Part shown: piece by piece, positions 1-10,583 of the stretch
How the letters are laid out: every line of letters begins with the position of its first letter
Position numbering within the stretch: position 1 is the stretch's first letter
NCBI GenBank assembly: GCA_946894095.1
Contig: OX335657.1
Span: 3,162,001-3,226,000, forward strand
Source: Incurvaria masculella
Lineage: Eukaryota; Arthropoda; Insecta; Lepidoptera; Incurvariidae
Direction: 5' to 3'
DNA length: 64,000 nucleotides
Notes under the pieces: generated by a model
What the model was told of the DNA's origin: nothing
Databases searched by the model: none
What the model saw: only the letters and a program-made list of their open reading frames with translations
Made by a program: the position numbers and the translations under genes

Positions 1-279
1 TATATTTTTTATCTCCGACGAGAAGTGTATGTATGATCGTCTTTCTACATTTTTTCTACGTTCGTTTTCTTTCTACGTGGGAAGGCCCACCTTAAGTCGG
101 AAGGTACCTTGCGGAAAGTCAGGACTGGTATGGAAATCAAGAATTGCAAAAGCTAGTAGTTGCGCCGCCGATCCAGCCGCTTGGACATAGAATGGAGAGA
201 TGCATCACGTCGGGAAGTGAGTATTCGGCGGAATAACGAAAAACAGAGAAGTATAAATAGGAGGCCTGAACCGTAACTC

Positions 280-350
280 ATCGCATTTTCGAAGGAACTT
301 GGTGACATGCCAGGACCTGTCTTACATAAAATGCGATGGTACTACTAGTA
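280..350 (-). mobile_element. SINE family B, short fragment
   Basis: This stretch contains the reverse-complement body strings of SINE family B: a 'gaaggaacttggtgacatgc' segment followed by 'caggacct', as in the better copies near 29.7 kb and 48.8 kb. Both ends are missing and the body is internally deleted. Confidence 0.55.
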
Positions 351-496
351 AGAAGAAAAAGAAAAAAGTATTCGACAGTCTTACTTGGGCTCCACAACAT
401 AAAGTGAAACGCTAGGATTTACACTGGGACACCCACAGTCTTCGTCAAAAGAGACCGCAAGAGTTAACCTAAGCTGCGAGCTGCGTAAAGTGAAAA

Positions 497-1311
497 CTTA
501 CACCCAACCCACCGTTATGGTGTTAGCCTAACACGCCGCATTCCTGAAGGAATTAGGTGCCATGCCAGGACCTTACCTACAGCCGGGATGGAAAACACAA
601 TAGTCTATGGCCGTTTCGATCATATTTTCATTCAATGCGATGATATCAACCTGGCCGTACTTAACCCTTTATTCCGGGTCACGATATTTTTGGTCACGAC
701 AAGGTAAATGGCTGAATCTGGGTTCACATGTTAGAGACCAACCTTCTGATTCTAAATATGTCGGTCTGCGCCGAGTGGTTGCGCTATCTCGATTGGCTAT
801 ATAAAATAGATGTTGGTATGTACCTGCTGATGAATATACTGATTGTCTGATGAATATGTTGATATAATATTGATACCTTTTAATTATACAACAATAACCA
901 GTCGGTTTTTTTTTAATACTTAAATATACCTAAAGTTATTTCTGTAACCTAAATCGCCTATAACTACGAAATTCAACCAAACATTTCTTCAGTTTTGGTA
1001 TTGCTAACCAAGTATGTACTGATACTTTCATGCTTCGTTATTTGCAGCCATTTATCTTATCATACATATTTTTAGTCACCATAACTACGTACTTTTTTAG
1101 ACGCCTTATATACGTAACGCAACCACTTGGCGCAGGCAGACCAACACACTTAGCTTCAGAGGGTTGGTCTTTATCCTGTGAACCCAGTTTCAGCCATTTA
1201 CATTATCATTACCATTTTTGTCGCGACCTCCTAATCTACTACCATCTAGTAGGTGAAGGGGACCTACTCCTTTCAATGAATTCCGATAACGAAATGCACT
1301 TATTCAACTTA
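497..1311 (-). mobile_element. SINE family B copy split by a family F element
   Basis: The left part (497-674) reads as the minus-strand body of SINE family B: 'ttagcctaacacgcc', 'ggtgccatgccaggacctt', then 'attcaatgcgatga' and 'cttaaccct'. The right part (1233-1311) resumes the same body at 'ctaccatctagtagg' and runs into 'gaaatgcacttattcaact', the stretch next to the tRNA-type head in other copies. The 675-1232 segment is absent from all other B copies, so family F went in after this SINE. The tRNA-like head itself is not recognisable beyond 1311. Confidence 0.7.
675..1232. mobile_element. Family F ~550-bp TIR element (copy 1), nested in a SINE
   Basis: The first ~95 bp and last ~95 bp are imperfect inverted repeats. 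The left end reads 'ggtcacgatatttttggtca' ... 'gtaaatggctgaat' ... 'tgtcggtctgc'; the right end carries the reverse complements 'gcaggcagacca' ... 'ttcagccattta' ... 'accatttttgtcgcgacc'. A second copy with the same ends and interior lies at 21974-22522. It has no coding capacity, so it is a non-autonomous DNA element (MITE-like). The superfamily is not assigned because no clean target-site duplication could be read. Confidence 0.75.
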
Positions 1312-2241
1312 GGGCCGATTTTTCAATTCTCAGATAGTACTTATCGGACTGATATAAAATTCACGTGTGTCAAAAGACGGATAGTCATTTCCGGAGAATT
1401 ATGTCTTTCATCACGATTATCTAACTATAATTTTACTAATAAATATTGACTTACTTTATCGGATGGATAAGCAGAAGCGTAAATAAATTCGTCGAATAGC
1501 TATCTGGCTGTTTATCTGACTATTGAAAAATCAGCCCTTAGAAAGAGAAATAAATTTGTGCAGGAGCGGGCGTGGCTGTGGCATGGGAGGCTAGTCCACG
1601 TGCCCCTAAACTACGACCCGCGATGTATATAGAGCGTCCCGCATGCCGGCCTCACCGCGCACTCTTTTCGCAACAATTCGGTTTCCGCCGACGTTACTCG
1701 TTACAATGGCGGTTAGCTCTATCGCCCCAATACCCGGGTGCGGCCAAGAAAGTTATAGCCTTTGTGCCCTACCGACCGGACTGGAAACGGGAGAGTGGCT
1801 ACTCCTTAGATGACTGCGCACTGGATTCGTGGGAAGCGTAATTCCGTTTACACATTCAATCCAAAGCCGATAATGTGTTAAACCCGCTACAAAATTTTCA
1901 AAATTTTTTTTCCGCTACAAATTGACGTATACTTAAAATATGTTTTTATAGATCAATATACTCATATAGAATCATTCAGTGTGCTCTTTATATTTCGTCA
2001 GCAGAGATAAACGTAACACTCTTAAATATTATAAATAATATTATATAATTATATAGTGTTTTTACAATACCGTTTTGACAACGGTCGAATGTAAATAAAT
2101 AAATAAATAAAAATAAATATCTTCATCGCATTAGGACTACGAAAGAACAGAAAAAATACTCACATAACTTTTGAATGAAAACTATTTGACAAACGGTTTT
2201 AGTTTCAAAACATAGTTTTTTAAAGTTTTGGGAAGCACTGA
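1312..2241. other. No gene recognised; GC-rich block at 1560-1850
   Basis: Most of this stretch is AT-rich with no known repeat. The segment 1560-1850 is clearly more GC-rich than its surroundings and is open in one plus-strand frame (1572-1841, 89 codons), but the translation resembles nothing I know and has no recognisable domain. It could be a CpG-rich regulatory segment, an exon piece or chance. I do not call it a gene. Confidence 0.3.
2093..2119. repeat. (AAAT)n microsatellite
   Basis: A short tandem run of ataa/aaat units ends an AT-rich block. There is no evidence that it is the tail of a retroelement. Confidence 0.7.
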
Positions 2242-2409
2242 AGCTGAAATAAATAGTCGTAACAGAAACTAAGACCAACGAAAACTTGTACTTTGTGACG
2301 TCACTTTGCATTACTTTGATATTTCGTCCATGTAAAATGTGTCAAAGTGACCTCACAAAGTACTACTTTTCGTTAGTCTTAGTTTCGGTTACGACTATTT
2401 ATCTCAGCC
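2242..2409. mobile_element. Family C MITE (copy 1), ~168 bp palindromic, with CRE-like arms
   Basis: The two halves are near inverted repeats: left 'gctgaaataaatagtcgtaa' through 'gtactttgtgacgtcacttt', right 'caaagtgacctcacaaagta' through 'ggttacgactatttatctca'. Related copies lie at 41702-41890 and 50199-50353. The left arm holds the octamer TGACGTCA, the consensus cAMP-response element; in this copy the right-arm version has one change. The paralogous empty site of the 50-kb copy indicates a TA target, compatible with a Tc1/mariner-mobilised MITE. There is no coding capacity. Confidence 0.75.
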
Positions 2410-2489
2410 TAAGACCATAACGTTTTCTTAACGTTTTGTTAAGACCATAACACACTCTAGACGTGTTTTCGCCACTCAAGATCTCAAAA

Positions 2490-2785
2490 TGCATACATTA
2501 CGGTTAAAGTTCGAAATATTTTTTTTCTTAAAGTTTATTGGATGTTTGCAATTATATCAATGATGAATGCACTATTTAAGAGTTGATGTCATCAAAAAAA
2601 AAATGTTTTTTTAAATTTTTTGTATGAAAAAATTCGAAAATAAATAGGTTAAGATTATTTTTTTTTACCATAAACTCCTAAATAGTGTCCTCAACACGGG
2701 TATATCTTGAAAATCTTAGTTACCTTCAAGGAAAAAAGATTTCGGACTTTAACCAACATCGGGCTTTAACCGTAAAACATATACA
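2490..2785. mobile_element. Possible palindromic MITE, single copy
   Basis: 'cattacggttaaagttcgaa' on the left faces 'ttcggactttaacc' and 'ggctttaaccgtaaaac' on the right. Internally 'actatttaagagttg' faces 'actcctaaatagtg'. The inverted symmetry suggests a decayed foldback or MITE. No second copy was found in the window, so the call is weak. Confidence 0.4.
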
Positions 2786-3065
2786 GTAAAAGCTTGCATA
2801 CGACGGAAAAATCTACGCAGATTTTTGGTCGCGAGTTAAATATGGAAACGAAAATACGCGGCCGGAAGATAAGAGCTCTTTGTGAGGGTTTAGCTACATT
2901 GTAATGGTGAAGATCGTGAGCTGGTTACAGAATAGGGGCGGTACCGGCGTTAGCTCACGAATGTAAGGGTGAGTTTCCTCAAAGAGCAAGGGAACCATAG
3001 ACTTGTTTGAAAGGATAGGAAAATTATCAAAATATATTTTCGGCGATCCCTGGGCGAGGCATTAC

Positions 3066-3312
3066 AGTAATACACACTAATATTATAAATGCGAAACTCT
3101 GTCTGTCTGTGGCGTTTTCACGACTAGACCTTTGAACACATTTTAATGAATTTCGGTATGGAGTTAATTTGCACTTTGGAAAAGGACAAAGGTTATCTTT
3201 TGAGACGAAAAATCAACTCGACGGGCTCATATGATATCCAGGAAATAATTCCACCCGACATCAGTCCTAAACGGCATTAACGCAAGCGGAGCCGGGTACC
3301 TCAGCTAGTTAC
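3066..3312 (-). mobile_element. RTE-like LINE/SINE 3' tail fragment
   Basis: 'actaatattataaatgcgaa' followed by 'ctgtctgtctgtgg' and, at the other end, 'gcggagccgggtacctcagc' is the reverse complement of the 'gctgcggtacccggccccgctcgg' type end seen at about 15750. These strings are common in insect RTE-type retrotransposon tails (family knowledge). There is no open reading frame. Confidence 0.55.
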
Positions 3313-3579
3313 TTATAAAGCAGACGGTCGTAGAGTGCAACACGATAAAGCTAAGCATTTCTGTAACTTCTGCCCGGTATATTAATATATATTAAATCTT
3401 TAAACGCATATTCTAAACTGCCAGACCTAGAAAACCCTTGAGGTGTATTAGAGTTTTAAAAAAAATCCATTCTTATGGGGGCGAACGAGGGTGGGCGACC
3501 ACATTTTACTAAGCTCCTGGGGCTAGTATGTTAAGTATTCGTATGCAAAGCTCCATATTTTAAAGGCAATATTTAATAA

Positions 3580-3877
3580 CCGGCCAAGTGCGAGTCTGAC
3601 TAGCACACGAAGGGTTCCGTACCATCGTACAAAAAAATTATACAAATAAATCGCGGTTTTTTAAGGGGACCCCTTTTAATTTTAATTATGTTTTAATCTT
3701 ACCTATTTGTTGTTATAGCGGCAAAAAAAATACACACTCTGTAAAAATTTCAGCTGTCTATCTGTTACGGTTACTGAGATACAGCCCTGTGACAGAAGGA
3801 CGGACGGACGGACGGACGGACAGCGGAGGCTTAGTAATAGGGTTCCGTTTTCACCCTTTGGGTACGGAACCCTAAAA
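3580..3877 (+). mobile_element. Family A (GGAC)n repeat, full-length copy
   Basis: It starts at 'accggccaagtgcgagt' and ends at 'gggtacggaaccctaaaaa'. Diagnostic internal strings are 'acgaagggttccgtaccat', 'tacctatttgttgttatag', 'gagatacagccctgtgaca', the (GGAC)n run and 'agcggaggcttagtaatagg'. The 5' end holds a near-palindrome (gtgcgagtc/ggactcgcac in good copies). The 3' end holds the hairpin agggttccgt/acggaaccct. At least eleven copies lie in the window on both strands. It is non-coding; whether it is a SINE or another non-autonomous class cannot be settled here. Confidence 0.85.
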
Positions 3878-4191
3878 ACGACTTCTTCTGAAAAAATAAG
3901 CCCTCAAATCCAGGGCAGAATATTTCGAGTACGCATTTCTAATTACACACGGCATTTGGAGTGGCCAAATACATATGCCGATAAAAAGTAAGTAGTCCAT
4001 CTTAGGTACGCACCACGGAGGGAGGAAGAGAGGAGTCGATCTAAGCAAACTGGGCCCTGCACACGAACTGGGGCCACGCCTTAAGAAGGCGTGGCGTTAG
4101 TGGCTGGCGATGTTACCGGTGTGTGTTTTTGTTTGTTCGGTTAGAAACGGTGATCTCATTATGTATAATTTTATATCATTTTAAAATAAAA

Positions 4192-4470
4192 ATCCCGGAC
4201 AAGTGCGAGTCGGACTCACACACGAAGGTTCCGTACCATTGTAAAAGATTTAACACAAAAAAGTAACGTTTTTTGTAAGGCAATTTTTATATTTTTTTAT
4301 TTTACCTATTTGTTGTTATAGCACACAAAATAAATACACATTCTGTGAAAATTTTAGCTGACTATCTATTACGGTTGATGAGATACAGCCCTGTGACAGA
4401 CGGACGAACGGACAGTGGAGGCTTAGTTATAGGGTTCCGTTTTAACCCTTTGGGTACGGAAGCCTAAAAA
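4192..4470 (+). mobile_element. Family A repeat, copy 2
   Basis: A near-full copy with a diverged start ('cccggacaagtgcgagtcgg') and a short microsatellite. It ends in 'gggtacggaagcctaaaaa', where one base change breaks the 3' hairpin. It lies about 310 bp downstream of the previous copy in the same orientation. Confidence 0.8.
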
Positions 4471-4583
4471 CCATTTAATTCGTAGGAATGTACGTAAAAA
4501 ACGTAAACCTATGCCAGGATTAAGTTGTAAAGTGTTTTTTAATGAGAAAACTAACAGTAAAATGCAAACGCGCCATCTAGTTA

Positions 4584-4617
4584 AAAAAATGAACCATTAT
4601 TAATGGTTCATTTTTTC
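4584..4617. repeat. Perfect inverted repeat (hairpin)
   Basis: The arms 'aaaaaatgaaccatta' and 'taatggttcatttttt' are exact complements around a minimal loop. Nothing nearby shows that it is a terminator or an element end. Confidence 0.6.
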
Positions 4618-4705
4618 CGTATGTTTATTTAGACTTTCACTGTTGTTACATATTATTATTAAAACTGTTTTCGGGTAGAAATTGTTATAAATCGCTTACT
4701 TGTTT

Positions 4706-4752
4706 AAGTCGACGTTTCGTCCACCGCATTGTGGACTTCTTCAGGACTCGCG
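4706..4752 (-). ncRNA. Hammerhead-ribozyme-like motif at the end of a Penelope-like remnant
   Basis: On the minus strand the order is CTGAAGA, then a perfect 6-bp stem GTCCAC/GTGGAC around the loop AATGCG, then GAAAC and GTCGAC. This is the layout of a hammerhead catalytic core (CUGAUGA - stem II - GAAA) with one change, U to A, in the first box. Penelope-like elements are known to carry hammerhead motifs, which fits the coding remnant next to it. Its TGA stop falls inside CTGAAGA. Stems I and III are not convincingly formed in this copy, so activity is doubtful. Confidence 0.45.
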
Positions 4753-5085
4753 GCGCGACCTGGAGGACTTCCGACACGTCGTCCAGTCGGAAGTCAACTG
4801 CAGGACGCCGGCTTCGAAGATTGTAGCTGTGGGTAGCTCCAGCCGCCGATGACGTTGCTCAGCGATGAATTTATCCGTGCAAACGATGCTTACGGTGTCC
4901 CTACTCGATGGTATCGGCAACTGAAGCCTCGTGGTGCTGTGTTGCGCCAATAACGGAGACCACGACGGTCAAAGTTTCATGCTGTCATCTCTGTTAAAGT
5001 TGTGATGCCTTGAAATCTCAATGGATTCTCGGACCAAGCGTGGGATGTAGTGCCGTTCCTCCGGTAGATGGATTTAGCAAAGATA
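4741..5085 (-). pseudogene. Penelope-like element, C-terminal coding remnant
   Basis: The conceptual minus-strand translation includes 'ERHYIPRLVRESIEISRHH' followed by 'NFNRDD' and 'PSWSPLL'. This resembles the end of the GIY-YIG region in Penelope-like reverse transcriptases, where an 'ESIEI...NFNREDG..L...W' pattern recurs (family knowledge, not searched). At least two in-frame stops break it, one just after 'RDDSMKL' and one upstream of 'ERHY'. The reverse-transcriptase domain is missing. The frame ends inside the hammerhead-like motif. Similarity was judged by eye from a short stretch. Confidence 0.5.
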
Positions 5086-6390
5086 GGCGGTGCATGACCC
5101 CACAATGGAGGGTTATCCCCCCGCTTCTACGCACTAGAGACACTGCGCTCTCTAGTAATATGAGTTAATAACATCTCCTCTCCATCTCCCTCCTCCGTGG
5201 TACGAACCCTTAGACCGTCTTTCCTAAATTATGTCGCAATAAATAGGAACCGCCTTCCGCTCGACAGATAAAGGATAGCTCTTCTAATTGGAAATACCTA
5301 TACCGCTCCTCCGGTCACTCCGATGGCTGCGTATTTGTCAATGTCCTGAATAATGTACGCCGGGGATTTGATTAAATTCCTCTGAAAGGGTAATTCTGTC
5401 CCATTCGGCCGAAGAGTCATTCGGAATTGGCACTTACTTCCAGAACTCACCGCCCCTTCGCAGAAATACGCTTGATGTCTGGAAACAGGTATATTTTATT
5501 GGTTATGTGTGTGGTACTTTAGATTTGCGTAAATCATGTAATCTTGACTGGATTAAAGATGATTTTTACCTAATAAGGTTTCCTTTATTGGACTTTAAAC
5601 GAATGTCCCATGGTTTTGACTACAGTAGAAAATATAAAGAGATGTGGTCATTACTCGGGACGCTGGTGTATGGACAAATTATGCATATAAAGACAAACCC
5701 TGAGGAAGATTTTTGTCAATTCTAATTCGTTAGAGGTAATCGAACCAGCAGAAAAAAAAACAAATCCAACTGTGTAATATACATCTAATGGAGGAAATAA
5801 AGTAAACGAAACTGAAAATGTAATCGTACATAAATCAGGCCGCTCATCGTACAACATCAAAATTCACTAAATGGGAATCGATACGGCCTGTCAGTTCCCA
5901 CAAACACTTGATGCTGAGCATCAAAATAAAAAATTAAAATATTACAATAAAAATAAAAAAGTAAAAAAAGAAGGTCTCAATATTGAGCCCTGAGATACTC
6001 CAAGCTATCGTTCACTTCGCAAAAAAACATCGCGCCCTATTTACATTGACATGAACGGAAAAGCTAAAGTTCTCAAACACAACGGAATCAAGTGAAGAGA
6101 AGTAATGGAATTCGCTCCACTCAGGGGCTCGTATTATGCGCGCACCGTTTTGTCCGCGTATCCTTCGACACGTCACGGGCACACAATACGCCGTGACAGG
6201 CGAATATCTAGGTCAAGCGGTTGTCGCGAATTGACGTCACCGCCGAGGGATTTGTATTTGCACAAGAGTGGTATTATTTCCGAATCAGAAAAGCGTGTTC
6301 TTGATGCAAGGAAGTTAAATAATGCAGGCTTTAAATATGCACAGTTTCATTTTACTTTGATGTCGAGACAACTTCGCTCTATTAATAAAT
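5086..6390. other. No gene recognised
   Basis: No known repeat ends and no convincing coding sequence were seen. Several short open frames exist (5507-5725 and 6105-6392 on the plus strand), but they show no recognisable domain and lie in sequence of mixed composition. The 6105-6250 part is relatively GC-rich. Confidence 0.4.
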
Positions 6391-6665
6391 AAAAACCGGC
6401 CAAGTGCGAGTCGGACTCGCACACGACCATCGACTAGAATTAACAAAAAAAAAACGTTTTTTGTATGCAAAGAGGCCCTTTAATTTTAATATTTTTTTAC
6501 CTGTTTATTGTTAAAGCGGCAAAATAAAGGCACACTCTGTGAACATTTCAGCTACCTAATATGGTACATGAGATACAGCCCTGTGACAGACGGACGGACG
6601 GAATGTCGGCGGAGGATTAGTGATAGGGTCCTATTGGCACCCTTTGTGTACAGAGCCCTAAAAAA
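6391..6665 (+). mobile_element. Family A repeat, copy 3
   Basis: It begins 'aaaaaccggccaagtgcgag' and ends 'gtgtacagagccctaaaaaa'. The microsatellite is short (about three GGAC units). The segment after the 5' palindrome lacks the 'agggttccgtaccat' string found in other copies, so there is an internal deletion near the start. Confidence 0.8.
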
Positions 6666-7369
6666 TGAATCCCTTGAGAGATTTTTTCAAATAAACATTT
6701 ATTTGTTAAACTAAGATACTGAACTGAATGGGACATCACATCTACTCTCTTGATTAAAACCAACGCTAGTTATTACTTTTGTTTAAGCATGGTCAAATTA
6801 AATAGACGGAATGCGAGAAAAAATGCTCCGTCTTCAATTTAGCACATATTTCGTTCATTAACTAAGCCCATTGCGTAGCCCAAGAAGTAACGGAAAAAAG
6901 GAATCTATATCTATTTATAATCTAATAATATTAATATTTTTATTGCAATCCATACAAACGTATAATGTAAAGGCGGATTTATTGCCTCAGGTAATTTCTA
7001 ACAATCAACCCTATCATGGGGAAATTATGCAAAGAAAAACAACGCTTATTACTTATTAATTATTATTAATTAATTAAATACAGAACAATAAAAATTAAAA
7101 CTTAACTAAAACTAAGCATAGTTACTTATTTTCTATATATTTAACTAAATGTAGGTATTAAATTTTAAAACAATAAATTGAATTTCTTCAAATGATAGAA
7201 TAAAGTCTAATACTATGACCTTAAACTAGGCTCAGACTTTGTGGTGTTATTATTATTTTTTTAATATGAAATATGAGTATGAAATTGCAATACTTTACAA
7301 AACTTTAACAAAATCGTCGGTAGCTAAGTAAAGAAAGACAAATAAATAAAAGTATCACATTTACACAAA
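6666..7369. other. AT-rich, no gene recognised
   Basis: The stretch is AT-rich with runs of ATTATTAATTAA. A short open frame at 6871-7059 has no recognisable domain. I see no element ends. Confidence 0.4.
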
Positions 7370-7584
7370 CACGTGATCGTCTGTTCCAAACAGGTCACGT
7401 GGCTGCGTATAAATGGCCGGCCATGGAGATATTGCTTCGGGGCAACACGGTATACTCTCGACAAACTTGGTGAATTCGGGTTCTAAAACCTCTAGAGATC
7501 AAAATGTTTACAACAGGAAGGAAAACCTCGAACAATTTCGTTCGTCATAATAGACTAGAACTTGGCTACAAAAGGCCTTTGTAG
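7370..7584 (+). promoter_or_regulatory. Candidate core promoter: two CACGTG E-boxes, TATAAAT, short leader and ATG
   Basis: Two CACGTG E-boxes lie at 7370-7375 and 7396-7401. A TATAAAT box follows at 7408-7414. About 90 bp further on, 'atcaaaatg' (ATG at 7504) is a good insect initiation context and opens a 26-codon frame ending at 7584. The arrangement resembles insect TATA promoters with a short first coding exon, but I could not identify a splice donor or a product. It is unlike the surrounding repeats. The E-box spacing could suit bHLH-PAS or Myc/Max-type factors, which is inference. Confidence 0.3.
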
Positions 7585-7965
7585 CAGAATCAGAGCAGAA
7601 GTAGAATGAAAGGGAGACCTTATTAAAAACCCCAACTTTATTTCAAAATGCGAAAGAAAATGAACGTGATTCAAATTCAAATGTATCCGGTTTAATATTA
7701 AACATAATTTCATGCCTTATCAATACCAATTTACTAATTTCATTGTAGGTCTAGAAAAAAGTATCAAACAGGGACTAATATTGCTTGTTCGTGCATTTAA
7801 TCCATTGCCCTCCAATTTTGTATTGTGTTAAGTATTTTAATTTACGACAATTCTAAAATAAATAAGGGATACTTCTGTGCATTTTGCTGTAATGTAACTG
7901 TTGTAAAGTTGAACAAAAATAAATGTTGTAAGAAATATTTAGCAAAAGGACTGAACTGAACTCTC

Positions 7966-8516
7966 TTAAGGTGGCCCAACCCGGCGGGCCCAACTCATTC
8001 GCGGGCACGGTACAAAATCGTGCTGTTGCGCTCTGGGACCTTCTCTGTTTCAAAGAATAAGACAGGCTCCGTGATGAGGAAGATGCAACATGTCCACAAA
8101 AAAGACAATGTGCATAGTGTATGATTTGGTAAGATTTACGAAAATTTTAATTTCAAAACGACTTATAGCTAAAAGTAAACCACGACCGCTGTAGTCAAAA
8201 ATTTCACAAAATCCAAATAGATCATAAATCTTGATTAAATAAGCTATGTCTGATGACTAATCTTTTTACGATGTTCTTAATTTATCATTGCGTAATCCAC
8301 CTCCAAAGTTATTGTATAAAACGCGCGAAAAATTCGAACTTTCGGACCTTATAACTTAGAAACCAAACAAAATTTTAACAATGTCAATGGTCATTAGACA
8401 TCTAGTTCGATCAAATGAAGTTATTTTGAGCAAAATTTTGGATCACTGACAAGAAATATGGGCGTGATCTTCTTTCCCCTTTTGTATGGGGAGATAAGCG
8501 GGATGGGCCACCTTAA
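7966..8516 (-). mobile_element. Family G TTAA MITE, copy 1
   Basis: The element is bounded by TTAA on both sides with terminal inverted repeats reading 'ggtggcccaacccg'. Four other copies (40066, 47950, 54726 and 59570) share the whole ~550 bp. The TTAA target duplication is typical of piggyBac-type transposition (family knowledge). It has no transposase, and short open frames inside it are chance readings. Its right-hand TTAA (8513-8516) is also the left TTAA of the next element. Confidence 0.85.
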
Positions 8517-8992
8517 GGCGCTAGGACTAGCCAACTACTCGCGCCATACAAATGCACTTTTTGACAAATGTAATAATATGTAGTGAAACGCTTCAGCAAA
8601 TCCAAATAGAACTCCAGACCGATAATGGATTGTTAATATTTTTTTATTCCATCATTTATTTAAATAATAATAAAAATAAAAAAAGTTGATTTTTCTCATT
8701 AGAAATCTGAAAGTCATTCGATTTCTAGATATAAGCAAAAACAGCATATATGCATAAACAAAAAATTCCATTTGCTTTTAGATTTCTACATTTAGTCAAA
8801 AAAGTTCGGAAATGGACACCGTTTCCGCAATGTATTTTGTATAGAAAAAGGAAACATACATTAACGAAAATCATTCGATTCCTAGACAAGGAATCATATA
8901 TTGTAAGGATGACACTTATAATCGTCAGACTTAGTTAGTTTACTTGGGGTGCCTCGTCTAACTTTGCGATTTGGCTAGTACCAGGCCCTTAA
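8513..8992 (+). mobile_element. Family H TTAA MITE, copy 1
   Basis: It is TTAA-bounded with inverted ends 'aaggcgctaggactagccaa' and 'ttggctagtaccaggccctt'. The interior string 'ttcggaaatggacaccgttt' recurs in the copies at 19357 and 47244. It is non-coding. It directly abuts family G copy 1, sharing one TTAA. Confidence 0.85.
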
Positions 8993-9179
8993 TAACGGTT
9001 CGGGTCTCCTCTTTCCCTAAAATATGGTTGATAGAGGCGATGGCTGTGCCCGGCGTGATGCTCGTGAACGAGTGCTGTTGGTGGGGACTGGCTTGCTCCA
9101 ATTGGCAACATAGATGGCGGGCATGGTCTTTACTAATAAACTGATATTTGTCATGAACTGTTGCATATGACATGAATTG

Positions 9180-9392
9180 TTAACTCTCGTCAATTCATAT
9201 TAATTTTGCGTGTTTATCTGTGAGTCTAAATACTTTTGTAAATTTAGACTAAGTGGACGTTGAAAAAAAAAACCAGTGGAGTTTCTTGCCAGTTCTTCTT
9301 CGCTGGGATTGCCCCGAACTGGCTAATTATAAAATATGACAAATCCGAGTGCAGTGCACTGTCTATGGATGATGAATAAACAATAAACAATA
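9180..9392 (+). mobile_element. Family L: LINE 3' tail fragment
   Basis: 'ggacgttgaaaaaaa', 'tttcttgccagttcttcttc' and 'cgaactggcta' are strings typical of the 3' untranslated region of a widespread lepidopteran non-LTR element (family knowledge). Related fragments lie at 30801-30950 and, reversed, at 45105-45185. There is no coding sequence. Confidence 0.55.
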
Positions 9393-9664
9393 TACTTCTC
9401 TAAAATAAAAGGCATGCATCACGGATGCAAGATAAGTTATCAAAAATATAAAACCTACAGGCGTAGCTATCAAGATGATTTATTTAATGTCACATTTTCA
9501 GAATAATATTTCTGAATTTATTTTTAAAACTGAGGAAACAGCTATTGTAAGGACCTTGATTACCTCATTATTCCGACTTATTGCTCCTTACATAATCTAC
9601 GGATTTTCGCGCACCGCTACATTAAAGTGCCTGTTTCGAGCATATCCAGTACGATGGTACCAAC

Positions 9665-9855
9665 TCGGACGGGCATAACCCTTCTACCTAGTAAAGAAGG
9701 GAACCTACAGATTTACTGCGATTCCGGACCATGAGAAAACTCAGAAAGAGAAAAAAAAACGTGGTGAATGAACAGGGCGTGTTTTTGGACCCATGACCTC
9801 TGCCATGGAAGGCAAGTCCACTCGCTCCTGAGCTATGAGCCGCTCAAATGTATAG
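9665..9855 (-). mobile_element. SINE family B, copy with tRNA-type head
   Basis: The body string 'cttctacctagtaaagaagg' is followed by 'aactcagaaagagaaa' and then, on the minus strand, a tRNA-like head: an A-box-like 'tagctcaggagcg' at about 9820-9835 and a B-box-like 'ggtcatgggtcca' at about 9790-9803. The head stands where other copies of the same body carry a 5S-like head. Confidence 0.65.
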
Positions 9856-10580
9856 TGTTTGACAGTCAGATTTAAAGGATACTAACCAAGTTCAAGGTCC
9901 TATGAAACATGCTTATTCTTATTATTTACTTGGAAGCAACAAAACATCTTTTCCAAAAATACTCTCAGATCAAATATTTTCGGTATAAATCCAACAGGAA
10001 ATCCGGGTACATACGAAATATAAATATAGAGCTCCGTAAGTGCAGAAGCGAAAATCCTTGTCACCTTCGCGACACCAACACACGTTACGTGATCCAGCCC
10101 TTATTTGTATGTCAAAGGTGTTTGCGAAGCAGCAAATGAGCCCTTCTCCCAAGGATCAGCAGTCGGGGCCTGCCCAGAAACACCTCAAATAAAACCCAAA
10201 TATCCCCTGAGAAGGACACGATATTTTCCACGCCTCAATCTGGCGCTCTTGCGAATATGTGCTAACAGGTATGAGGCTTATCGTTACGGCAACAATCTCT
10301 TTTTAAAAATTCGCGATATTTTTTCTGTTCTATCAGTAATATTTTAATTCTTCTTTTACTGAAATTTTAAATTATACCCTCGGGTAAGTATTCAAGAAGG
10401 CATATAATTTTTGTAACTTGAATCGGTGAATATGAATGTGAAAGTGATGTTCAACTGCTCTCTGTTTTAGCACACTGTTTTACTGTCCAGTTTCAAGAGG
10501 TTCAGCAATTTTAACACATTGGACAGCACCTTCATTTTCATTGAATATAAGACCTAAGTATTTTATTTTATTTTATGCAA
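9856..10580. other. No gene recognised
   Basis: This is mixed AT-rich sequence. Short open frames on both strands around 9909-10347 overlap each other and have no recognisable domain. No element ends were seen. Confidence 0.4.
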
Positions 10581-10583
10581 TCT

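Noticed and set aside
1572..1841. 89-codon plus-strand frame in GC-rich sequence
   Set aside because: No recognisable domain and no splice or promoter context I could support; GC-rich sequence makes long chance frames likely.
7853..8053. Open frame with 'SQSATARFCTVPANE', repeated at 55132 and 48350
   Set aside because: It comes from the right end of family G MITEs; its recurrence reflects the repeat, not a gene family.
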